Shown here in pieces: positions 21,301 through 30,053 of a stretch of 64,000 nucleotides of DNA; position 1 is the first letter of the stretch, and each line of letters begins with the position of its first letter. Made by a program: the position numbers and the translations under genes. The notes under the pieces were generated by a model. It did not search any database. It had not been told where the DNA came from and worked only from the letters and a program-made list of their open reading frames with translations. The DNA is from Mesostigma viride (Eukaryota; Streptophyta; Mesostigmatophyceae; Mesostigmatales; Mesostigmataceae): positions 2,778,452 through 2,842,451 of the forward strand of contig RPFO01000156.1 in assembly GCA_009746045.1 (NCBI GenBank), written 5' to 3'.

Positions 21301-21553
21301 GGACGGCGCGCAGGCGGACCACCCTGGGCTCAGGACCAGAGTGCCCTGGGGGCAGCACGTGCGCACGGGCACGCAGGCGCTCCTGCTGCTGCTGGCTGGG
21401 GGGGTGAGGCCGGCTCTGGTCGGGTTCGACCTGGGGGCCGAGGGCAACAAGCACTTTTATGAGCAGAACAGCGACTTTGACAATTATGTGCACGAGACGC
21501 CGATATTGAAGGAGCTGGCCGACGCAGGGTTGGTGGAAATCTTGGGCGGGTAA
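18303..21553 (+). CDS. GT29 sialyltransferase-like glycosyltransferase
   Basis: Proposed exons are 18303-18551 and 20306-21553 (donor gtaaac, acceptor cgcag, phase 0), giving about 498 residues. Exon 1 encodes a short cytosolic head and one hydrophobic segment (NIWLLLVLVAVWL, about residues 20-33), which fits a type II Golgi membrane anchor. Exon 2 encodes a proline/serine-rich stem and then the catalytic domain. Sialyl motif L is visible as RTILVGSSHKILEG and then GFDDVIRFNS, with GSRTT after it. A motif-S-like block reads TGTQALLLLLAGG to ALVGFDLG, and HFYEQN with VHETPILKE covers the motif III/VS region. Family members transfer sialic acid or, in plants, probably Kdo/Dha-like sugars; the donor here is unknown. 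The 24-bp minisatellite lies in the intron. Because its frame stays open into exon 2, an alternative start in the intron cannot be excluded. Confidence 0.72.
18626..18705. repeat. short tandem repeat gtcttgggagtg
   Basis: Five imperfect units of 15-17 bp based on cttgggagtgc lie in the GT29 intron just after its donor. Confidence 0.65.
19367..19965. repeat. 24-bp minisatellite, ~25 units
   Basis: Unit ctcatcccacgcgtgcttac plus tcta. Recurring variants swap catccc/cgtccc, acgcgt/acccgt and cttact/ctcact. Because the unit is divisible by 3, all forward frames stay open (for example HPTRAYST or ACLLYSSH). It lies within the proposed GT29 intron, so I treat it as non-coding. Confidence 0.92.
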
Positions 21554-22500
21554 ATTGCGGAAGGAGCTGCATGTAAGGATTTGCACAGGCTCGCGTCGGG
21601 ATCCTCCGCCGCGAGACTGTGAGTCGGGATATGGCTGTTCGGGGCTCGTAAATCTCATGTGAATGCAACTGCAGCAATGAGAACTTTGGACTTTGTGCGT
21701 ATGCTCATGGGCACACCCGTATCTCATCGCCACCTGCATGGCAGAGTACGTGCGTGATCCTTGGCGGGAACAACGGTGCGAGTCTTGAGGCCTGCCCGGC
21801 CCCTGATAGCAGCTGCTGACTGGATTCTCGACTTCTGGTTGTCGCATGGATCGACAGCAAACAGTTGTCATGCACGGGCCGACTGACTATGCGGCCACAT
21901 CTATATTATTTGGCCGATTGGCACCATGCCATGGATGTCTAGTATTGGCTGTCTGCTGGAATGCACAATTGTCGGCCATACACATGCAAACTTGGGTGGA
22001 GCATTTCTGACTTGCCTTCTATCTGGCTACATGCATAGCCCATTCACCTGCATGCTATACTTGGCTGCTGGGCCGGAGAAAGCTAGTACGTAAATTCTGC
22101 GCCACCCAATAGTGATCATATAGTGTATACCTTAGGATATTTAATAAGTGAGACAACTCTTGTGCAGCTGGGAGTTTCTGATCAGCTGGGAGTGTTTACA
22201 CTTTATATACTACACAATTAAGTGACAGCTAAATATCTAAATGATAGTACTGCTCACAGTTTGGTTTTTCGCTGTGGGATGCACATGATCTTGTCAATGC
22301 TTGCCTAGACAACAAGCTAGATCAAAAGCAATGAAGCCATCCATTCACTATTCAGTGCACTTCACATAGACACCTGCTATAATTAAAAATGGCTAGGCAT
22401 CAGTATCATGCACTTATGTATGTGCATGTTCCGTAGAGAATATTTGTATTCGGGCATGCCACTTATCACTCTAGCACTATCAAACATGCGCAGATTACAG
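21554..22500. other. spacer, no gene recognised
   Basis: 3' flank of the GT29 gene followed by AT-rich sequence. One gtgagacaactc word at 22150 relates to the inverted-repeat family at 8107. Nothing else is supported. Confidence 0.4.
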
Positions 22501-22960
22501 CTAGCCGGGCACAATTGGCGCTAGTACCAACCAGCTAGACACGGCGCGTCAGTGGGGCCCATGCACCCGCAGGGCTGCGGCCCGCACAGCCCGCGACGTA
22601 CCGGTCCACACCTCTTTACATGCATGGGCCGGCCGGGCCGGCCCAGCGGTTATAATTAAACGCCGGGCTGCCGGCCCACACGTTCAGGGAGCAGCTAGTA
22701 GAAGACGCGATGGCAAGAGATGCACTTCTTCCCCACTGGGGGCCGGGGGGGATCGTGGTCATCTACAACCTGGGCACAACCAAGCACCGATCCGGTGCTC
22801 CGTGACTCCCCAGCGGGAGCACGAGTTTAATTAAAATTTATTAGGTAATCACGGAGTACTTACCCCGATGAATGGATATTAATTAATTAATTAATTAATA
22901 GACACGCGTGACTGCGTCACGTGAGCATAAGTCCTCACTCCTCAGTGGGAGGGGAACATG
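22501..22960. mobile_element. mosaic of short LINE pieces
   Basis: After a GC-rich palindromic stretch (gggccggccgggccggccc at 22626) comes a broken ORF2 C-terminal piece (ggagcagctagtagaagac, then cccactggggg). It is followed by the terminal hairpin (ctccgtgactccccagcggg) at 22798. At 22890-22960 comes another tail type, containing gtgactgcgtcac and agcataagtcctca, which is also found at 52055, 59500 and 61800. Confidence 0.5.
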
Positions 22961-23124
22961 GGATGGAATGGATGGTGTAAGCTCATCACCGATGAATGGA
23001 TGATCGATTAATTAATTAATTAATTGCATGTCCCTTGGTTTGTTAGTTTAGGCATTAGATGGATAGAGGAGAATCGGAAGGATTGTTTGTCCATCCATCC
23101 ATTCATATGGGTTAATTAATTAAT

Positions 23125-23260
23125 TAATTAATTAGACTCGTGCTCCCGTTGGGGAGTCACGGAGCATTAACCCCGATGAATGGATGGATGGGTGCAAACA
23201 TTCCTACCGGTCTAATCTATCTACATTGGCTACATACTACATCTATCTAGCAACGAGCCA
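23125..23260 (-). mobile_element. LINE 3' tail, minus strand
   Basis: Taat run, terminal hairpin at 23141-23165, short GGAT run and the 3' UTR word ttcctaccggtctaa, matching 10925-11050. It stops abruptly where the plus-strand ORF1-type element begins. Confidence 0.65.
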
Positions 23261-25212
23261 CGAGCCACGAGGTAGCCATGGCTGTCGGAGCTCATAACTT
23301 TTACGTTTGAGCCCCGAATTCAGCTGTGAATATCACAATCGCTTCGTCTTTCTTAGACGCACATGCTGATATAATTTTCCGAAGCTATAACGCAATATAT
23401 GACGAGCAAACGCCCCTTGCCGCAACGCAGCCTGGCGGCTGCGCTCGGCAATGAAAGTCCGTCTGCAGCTTCGGCAGCAGATTCGCCCTCAAGCCCGGAA
23501 GGCAACGGTGACACTAGTCGTGCACTGGTGGTTGCCCAGCCCCCTCACGGACTTGCCTCGCCCTCGGCATCGCCTGAGCCTAAACGCAGTCGCCCTGAGG
23601 ATCCGCCCCCTGACGAGCCGGGCTGGAAAGAAATCGACTTTGACGCCAAATCAGCTGCCTGGTGGACACAAGGCCAAGCAGATCCCATCGAGTTTATGAA
23701 AGCCGTGTTCTACGGGACGCGCACCTCGCTTCTTGCCCTGTGCAAGCACTTTTACGTCCAACATCGCATCATTTCGCCTACCCGTGGTGATTTCTTTGAG
23801 CCGGATCGCGGGTCCCGCTACTCCCGCCCCCGCCTTCAGCTCCTCGCCCTCTGCTGCCTCCTCGGGCGCTCTGTCGCCGAGATCTGGGCCCCCCCCTCCA
23901 CCTCCGAAATTCGCTCCCTCATCAACAAGGCCATCGCACAGCACGTGACACCCCTGGCCGCAGATGTGGCGGCCATGGGCGGCACGCTGGCTGCCGAGCT
24001 TCCCCTCCTCTCCTCCACCACCACCGCCACCTCCAAGCTCCTCGCCACCACCTCCACCACCACCGAAGCCCTCACGCCCAGCTCCTCGCCATCGACAAGC
24101 GCCTGCAGGACAATGCCATAGCCATCGAATGCTTGCAGAACACCGCCGGCATCACTGCCCAGGCGGTGAAGGACATCGCCGCTCGGCCAGCCCCTGCTGG
24201 CCCTGCCGGCGATGCTCCTCCCATCACCACCTGGGCGGACATGCTGAAGCAGCACGCCACCTCCACCACCTCCGCCGTCGCCGCCCAGCTTCAGCAGCAG
24301 ACGCTGGACCTCCGCGAGGAGGCCGAGCTCGCCAAGCGCAGCCTTAACGTCATAGTCAAGCACTTCGACCCGCTGCAGGACGAGACCTCCGAGACCCTTG
24401 CCCTGGCGTTTGAGAACAAAATCCTTGTCCCCATGGCTATCACTGGTAAGGGCAAGCCGCGGGGGGTGACCCGCCTTCCCCGCTCGCGGGGTAAGGCCGG
24501 CCCCTCCCCCTTGCTCCTCACCTTCGACACCATGGCGGATAAGATGGAGTTCCTCAAGTGTCGCAAGCGGCTTGGGGGGACCGCCTACACGCTGGACGAC
24601 GACTTGACCTTGACGCAGCAACAACGGCGACGGGAGTTATGGCCGACCTACCTCCAGCTTCGGCAGACGGCGGGGCAGAAGCCGGTCTACTGGAAGGGGG
24701 CGGACATCTACGTCGCCCACAAGCCCTGGCAGGCGACCCCTGCAACCCCAGCCACCCCAGCCACCCCAGCCTAGGGAATATATAGCAGTAGTGTAGACTA
24801 GAAAGCTTAGTGACGTGGCCATGTATGCCTACGTGATGGGCCCACACCCGCCCTTGCAATAGCCGTAGCAATGTCGAGTCATGCTTTGCCCATGCAGGGA
24901 GTTACTCCCTGCTGAGAGGCCATGTGTACCCTAGCTATAGCCTAGCCACATACCTTCCACCCCATATGTCATGCAGGCCTTCTAGGCCCTCTCCTCAAGC
25001 CCCCCCTGGGTGCCTGTGCTTGTTTAGGAGGCATGAACCATCATGGAGGTGCAGGTGCACCTAGTGCACCCAGAGCAGGTGATAGTTGTACATCCTACAC
25101 CTGCAGGTTGTCGCCCTGATTGTATTACAAACCCATAGATGCCCCTTTCTCAGGGCTATGTGTTACATATGCTCCCCACGGAGCTATGATTTTAATTAAT
25201 TAATTAATTATC
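23261..25212 (+). mobile_element. complete ORF1-type LINE-like element
   Basis: 5' UTR from acgagccacgagccacgagg (about 23265), ORF1 (23399-24774), 3' UTR (24775-25165), terminal hairpin (ctccccacggag, 25170) and (taat) tail to 25212. Both ends match the minus-strand copy at 11590-13560. It carries no RT, so mobilisation in trans by an ORF2-bearing element is likely. The ORF2-bearing elements here end in a similar but not identical hairpin and tail. Confidence 0.7.
23399..24774 (+). pseudogene. LINE ORF1-type protein, one frameshift
   Basis: The frame opens at 23399 (MTSKRPLPQRSLAAALGN) and runs to 24121. The C-terminal part continues in another frame to 24774, ending in a TPATPA tail. The likely shift is near 24080-24130. 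Features: serine/proline-rich N-terminus, a helical coiled-coil-like middle (QLQQQTLDLREEAELAKRSL) and an RRM-like plus C-terminal region (LLTFDTMADKMEFLK, LDDDLTLTQQQRRRELWPTY, VYWKGADIYVAHKPW). ORF1 proteins coat the element RNA; that role is inferred. The same single shift would have to be checked in other genomic copies to tell decay from a programmed shift. Confidence 0.6.
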
Positions 25213-26165
25213 TAGCAACATTCTAACTACATCATCTATCTAGGCAGCCGCACGCTGCCCTAGGGGGAGCTATCTAGCGTGCCTCCCGTGGGATTGCACA
25301 CGCGGGCGCTTCCCCACTGGGGGGGGCTCGTTGTCCTCTATGACCTGGGCCCACTTGGCCTTGTCCATCATCTTCTTCCAAATCACGGAGAGGCCGAGGC
25401 CCCACATGTCCTCTACTAGCTGTTCTTTGAAGGTGCGGGCCTTGCGGCGTCTAACATCACTGGGCCCAGCCCACGTCAGGAGGTGCCGGCCAGGCTGGGC
25501 TGGTCGCAGTCCTGCGGGGGGGCCACGTGAGGTGTCTACCTGATTGGTGCGAGCTAGGTGCCCTACTAGCTGCAGGCGGCGTTGCTTAATTGTGCTGGTG
25601 ATATAGGGCATGCCCTGGTACAGGTCCTCATTGCGGACATGAGCAGCATATCCTACTCTGAAAATGGAACGCAGCATGCTGGTGACCGCGCCGTCCAGCT
25701 TGCGGGCCAGGTCGGCGGTGAGGGTCCACGTCTCGGCGCCATACGTGAGAACAGGAAGGACGAGGACCTTGAACAGGTCCTGTTTCTCGATCTTGCCCAG
25801 GGGCTTGCGCCATAGGGCCCGGTACTGGCGTAAAGCGTGCCAGGCGAGGGAGATGCGGTGGTCCACATCCACCTCGCAGCTAGGGAGCAGGCTGCCCAGC
25901 AGCTTAACGCGGTCCCGATACAGGACTCGAGAGCCGTCTAGGAGATAGAGGGGCGGCGCTGAGGTGGTGAGCCCAACCGCCAGGGCCTCTGTCTTCTTGC
26001 TGACCTCAAGCCCCACTGCACGGGCCTCGAGAGCCAGGCAGTCAAGCCATGTCTGCACGTGCTCAGTGTCCTCAAAGAGGGTGGTGTCGTCTGCGTAAAT
26101 GATGTCTGCCAGCCGAATCTCCGGGTTAATACTCCGTGACTCCCCATGCAATGGGAGCACATGTT
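25213..26165 (-). mobile_element. LINE ORF2 C-terminal half and 3' UTR
   Basis: Best-preserved ORF2 piece in the window. Minus-strand 26112 to 25270 is a continuous frame containing IRLADIIYADDTTLFED (RT motif with YADD), the palm/thumb segment, VLPVLTYGAETWTL and a C-terminal domain ending PPPVGKRPRVQS. The N-terminal RT and any endonuclease are absent. The 3' UTR runs to the shared taat tail at 25195-25212. At the 26113 side it is joined to another element's hairpin (26132-26160). Confidence 0.75.
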
Positions 26166-26571
26166 GAATTGATTAATTAACTACTGCACTTCTGTACACC
26201 CAACTTAGTCCACATGCGACATCACGCATTGGATCACTAAACGGCAAACTCATGATTATTATAGCTCAACCTTGTGTAGCTCCCTCACCGCAGGGGCCAT
26301 TCGTCAAATGCGCTGAAAAGCCTACTTTGCCATATTCCTTCCCATTACAAGTCAGTCTCCCCTTGACCAGCAAGATGGCTTTTCCAAGGTGTTCCCAACA
26401 AGCCTAGGGTGGCACAAGCATGAAAGCACAATATGCGCGTAGTTGCCTTGTAGCCACTATACAACCCGGCGAGGCCCAGTGGCGCAAGCCTGGTGGTGTA
26501 AGCCTGCACAACCCATGAAGCTGGCCACCAAGCATATCCCGCTCCCCTTTACGCAGCTTCCCTTTAAGCGG
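26166..26571. other. spacer, no gene recognised
   Basis: No coding or element signal recognised before the small dimeric repeat. Confidence 0.4.
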
Positions 26572-26580
26572 CTATTATAT

Positions 26581-27259
26581 TCTGATCAGACACTCCGCAA
26601 AGGTGAAAACCTTTGCGTTCAGTGCCGGGCCGCGGAAAACGCGGAAAACGCGATCTACAAATGAATCCGACCTGAATCGAACTGGGGACCTCTCGCACCA
26701 AATTTTGCTGACAATAGGACGGACGTCTCCGGTTACCATGGCATCGCCAACTTACACCTACAGTCATCCGCAAAATTTCTCCTGTCCGGGGAGTGATGCA
26801 AGCCTTTCGGATTTGGTACTAGATAAATCACTCGAGATCTGTGTGTAGGAGTACTACACACGTGTCTGCACGCGAGACTTGTTCAGTCTCGCACCGTGAG
26901 ACGGGCTGAACACGGCTGAAACCTTCTCTCGAAGGGGGCGTAGCCGGTACTATCGAAATCAGCCAAGCGTATATTCTGATCAGACACTCCGCAAAGGTGA
27001 AAACCTTTGCGTTCAGTGCCGGGCCGCGGAAAACGCGGAAAACGCGATCTACAAATGAATCCGACCTGAATCGAACTGGGGACCTCTCGCACCAAATTTT
27101 GCTGACAATAGGACGGACGTCTCCGGTTACCATGGCATCGCCAACTTACACCTACAGTCATCCGCAAAATTTCTCCTGTCCGGGGAGTGATGCAAGCCTT
27201 TCGGATTTGGTACTAGATAAATCACTCGAGATCTGTGTGTAGGAGTACTACACACGTGT
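26581..27259. mobile_element. dimeric 285-bp structured repeat with target duplication
   Basis: Two 285-bp units (26581-26865 and 26975-27259) appear identical and are separated by a 109-bp spacer. The composite is flanked by a 9-bp direct repeat, ctattatat (26572-26580 and 27260-27268), so it moved as one piece. Each unit holds the perfect hairpin GCAAAGGT-GAAA-ACCTTTGC and a second, CCGCG-GAAAA-CGCGG. The spacer holds GCGAGACT-TGTTC-AGTCTCGC. On the minus strand GGTGCGAGAGGTCCC and GTTCGATTC resemble the 3' half of a tRNA-Pro with a B box. Candidates are a dimeric tRNA-related SINE or a miniature terminal-repeat retroelement (TRIM). The 9-10 bp duplications favour the former. There is no coding capacity. 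The second unit ends 25 bp from the stop codon of the coiled-coil gene. Confidence 0.75.
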
Positions 27260-27283
27260 CTATTATATTGTACACGGTAGTGA

Positions 27284-29161
27284 CTACCGTGATTCCTCCA
27301 GCTCGTCGTCATCAACCACGTGAGCACGCTCGCGCGTCGGCAGGGTATCTGGAGCCTCGGCCACCTCCCTGCCACCCCCCTGCTTCGAGCTCCCAATTTT
27401 CGTCTCCGGATACTCCCCCACTAGCCCTTCTGGCTGTTCAACCATGGTTGAACAACCAATCCCATCACCCCCCTCACTCCCGCCACACCTGTCACTCCCA
27501 TCCGCCCCCTCACTACCGCCACCCCCGTCACCCCAATCAGGAACATCAGCCGCATCACTCCCATCACCATCACTTGAATCAGCATTTGAATCGCCCGAGG
27601 CTGAACTGCATGAGGCCAAACCGCCTGCACTTGCAGGAACTTCCCCATCCTGCCCTGGCTCCCTCCCCCCCCCCTCCCACACACCCAACATCCCCTCAAT
27701 CGCCCCGCACATGCGCCGCGCATCCACCAGCCCCCGCAGCACCCCCTCCATGATGTGGCAAGACCCCTCCACCGCCCGATCCACCGCCGCGTCCCCCTCC
27801 CCCCGCCGCATGAGCCGCAACACCGCGTTCTCCCTCGTGGCTCGCACACGCGTCACCCACGCCTCGCACCGCGCCTCTTCTGCTTCCGAACGCGCTTGCT
27901 CGGCCTCGGCATGTGCCTCCACCAGCTGGGACTCCAGCGCCTTCCTTTCGAGCGTCAGGGCTTGGACAGCACGGCGCGCGTCCCCGGCCTCCCGCTCCGC
28001 CTTGCCCGCGCGCCGCTCCAGCGCACCCTGCGCCTCCCTGGCCTCCTCCAGCTGACTCGTGAGAAGATGGATCTTGTGCTCGGCCAGCACGAGCCGTTTG
28101 GAGCCGTTGACGGACGCCAGCTTGGCCGCGCGCTTGGCCTGCGCCAGCTGGCGCTCCGCGTTCAGCGCGCGCTCCTTCAACGCCGCCGCGTCCTCCGCGC
28201 TATTCTTAGCGGCCAGGCTCTGCGGCTCAGATGACTCCCCCGCAGGGGCATCTTCTACAGAACGGCCAGCGACCGCCTTGGACCGGCCACGTGGGAGCAA
28301 TCCTTGCTTGTTATTGGAGCTATTCTTGCCGTGCGGACCGTGTCTCATGGGGCGTGGGTCGGGTGAAAAACGAGAGTAGGGACTACCGGTCTCACTCTGG
28401 CCTGAGGGGCAGGCCGACGGAAGCAGGATCGGTGAGTTTGTGGCAGAAAACTCTGCCACACCCTGCTGGTCGCATGCTGACAGGTGGCCATTGTCGCCTC
28501 CCCCAGAGTAGTCCCCGCATGAACTTTCAGCCCGCAGGCCGCGGCAATGCTTGCAGGAGCTGCGCCCGGCGGCGACATCGAAGCTCAACAGAGAGTATAG
28601 CTGCTCCACCTGTTCCAGCACCTTGGCCAGGAAAGCATCTGTGATTGTTTCAATGCCGCCGAAGTCGGCATCCAACTGGCTGATCCGGCTGTCGGTGGAC
28701 TGCTTGAAGTCTTGCAGGCTTGACATCAGCTTGTCCAGATGGCGAACAGAGCCATCGACGGGCCTCGCAAGCTGTTTGGCGGCTCGACTGGTCGTCGCGG
28801 AGGAGCTTGACTCGTCCAGGTCTTCCCGGAGAACCGTCGAGCAAGCGCTGGGTGAGGCATGCTCCACGTCGTTGCGAGCGTGCCCTGACGGCAGAGCAAC
28901 GTCTTCATCCTGTACCGATCGCGGAGGAGCCACGCAGCGTCTACTGTGTCCATAGACGTTGGCAGCCACGTATGGCGGAGGAGCAGAACCCTCTGGAGAA
29001 TCCATTTCCCCCCTTTGTTTTTTCGTCAAAACTTGGGGAACTCCCGCCTGTCTGCGAAGCAGTAGCTGTGTTATTTCCCGCTCGATGTCGTAGCAGCGTG
29101 CGGCATCGTCGAGGAGGTGGCTACTGAAGGACGCCACATTTGACTTGTCGGGCGACTCCAT
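27284..29161 (-). CDS. coiled-coil protein, function unknown
   Basis: A 625-residue continuous frame starting MESPDKSNVASFSSHLLDDA. No named domain is recognised. The N-terminal half is serine-rich, with a probable helical segment around residues 140-190 (LDKLMSSLQDFKQSTDSRIS) and a CxxC pair (SCKHCRG). Residues about 320-455 are a long alanine/glutamate/arginine coiled coil with clear heptads (ALNAERQLAQAKRAAKLAS; HKIHLLTSQLEEAREAQ). A short conserved-looking block (HIMEGVLRGLVDARRMCGA) follows, then a Gly/Asp/Ser-rich tail. Codon use is GC-rich at third positions like the other host genes, and the frame is long and motif-free of transposon features, so I consider it a real gene. It is transcribed divergently from the condensin gene. 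Confidence 0.65.
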   Translation of the reverse strand: MESPDKSNVASFSSHLLDDAARCYDIEREITQLLLRRQAGVPQVLTKKQRGEMDSPEGSAPPPYVAANVYGHSRRCVAPPRSVQDEDVALPSGHARNDVEHASPSACSTVLREDLDESSSSATTSRAAKQLARPVDGSVRHLDKLMSSLQDFKQSTDSRISQLDADFGGIETITDAFLAKVLEQVEQLYSLLSFDVAAGRSSCKHCRGLRAESSCGDYSGGGDNGHLSACDQQGVAEFSATNSPILLPSACPSGQSETGSPYSRFSPDPRPMRHGPHGKNSSNNKQGLLPRGRSKAVAGRSVEDAPAGESSEPQSLAAKNSAEDAAALKERALNAERQLAQAKRAAKLASVNGSKRLVLAEHKIHLLTSQLEEAREAQGALERRAGKAEREAGDARRAVQALTLERKALESQLVEAHAEAEQARSEAEEARCEAWVTRVRATRENAVLRLMRRGEGDAAVDRAVEGSCHIMEGVLRGLVDARRMCGAIEGMLGVWEGGGREPGQDGEVPASAGGLASCSSASGDSNADSSDGDGSDAADVPDWGDGGGGSEGADGSDRCGGSEGGDGIGCSTMVEQPEGLVGEYPETKIGSSKQGGGREVAEAPDTLPTRERAHVVDDDELEESR

Positions 29162-30053
29162 TTCAGGACCTCACCACCACTCCTTGAGAGTAGACGGTTT
29201 CAAAGTTTTTTACTGACGTTGCTACGTCGTTAACGCCTTTTTACTATAGAATTTTCCCCTCTTTGGGGCACCTATGCAAATCCTGTGGTCATTTACAGTC
29301 GTAGGTATATATGTGTCAAATCGGACATGAATCGGGGATATAATGCGAATTTGCCGCACTAGCGGTGCAGCGGGTATGGCCGACGTCGAACCACCGGAAT
29401 CCGTCGAGGTGAAATGCGGCGCTACAGTAGAAGTCCGTAGCCTAAAAGAAGAGCACTAGCTGCGCCATGTTTATTGATTTCCCCCTCGTTCCTGCAAGGC
29501 CCAAGAGCTGGCCATGTTGCTGTTTGAAGACCGCGCGCACTCTGCTTTGCTAACGGCAAGGTCGCCGTGATTGTGATTCTGATTGGTTTCTCCCTTTGTG
29601 TCAACCAGTTGTTTTGGAGATGTTGCGTGTGGTTAACACTCTCTGCTCCAGATTGTTTCTACTATATTTGGACACTTTTACTATACTCGTTGTTGTTGTT
29701 GTTGTGTCCCAACGCCGCCCATGGGCAGCAGAGAATCTTCATCTATAGTGGCCGAGGGCCGGGAGATACTATACTCGTATCACCCGAATGAAACAAATAT
29801 TGACTCCTGTCCTTAAGAATCCGTATCGGTATCCGTACTCTCTGAACGCACAGAAGCTAGCCGTTCTCGGTTTGATGGGAGCTATTGCGTTTCAAAAACC
29901 CCGCCACGCTATTATCTCAATGGCGATGGCAGACAGGAGAACCGTTGAATTCTTGAAGCAGGCGTGCATGGATTACCGGAAAACGTAGGATGAGGCCGGA
30001 CCTCTAAAGATAGCCGCAATTTTCACGTTGGTCTTTTGCCTTCTGCTGTGACC
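29162..30053. other. divergent intergenic region upstream of condensin gene
   Basis: Lies between two divergent genes, so it should hold both promoters. I see no unmistakable core element. It contains one copy of the (GTT)n module (29690-29785). A small open frame on the plus strand (29788-29988, 66 residues, MKQILTPVLKNPYRYPYSLN and onward) ends about 65 bp before the condensin start. It may be an upstream open frame or chance. Confidence 0.4.
29690..29785 (+). repeat. (GTT)n module, isolated copy
   Basis: GTT run, gtgtcccaacgccgcccatg, cagcagagaatc and agtggccgagggccggga, matching the cluster at 16781-17665. Confidence 0.7.

Noticed and set aside
23399..24774. Programmed ribosomal frameshift in ORF1
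   Set aside because: The other copies carry additional, different shifts, so ordinary decay is the simpler reading; no slippery site was convincing.
26620..26760. Intact tRNA gene in the structured repeat
   Set aside because: Only the 3' half resembles tRNA-Pro; the acceptor and D-arm halves do not pair.
26581..27259. Hammerhead ribozyme (retrozyme) in the terminal-repeat element
   Set aside because: CTGATCAG near the start resembles the CUGANGA core, but the required bases are not met on either strand and no matching GAAA/stem III arrangement was found.
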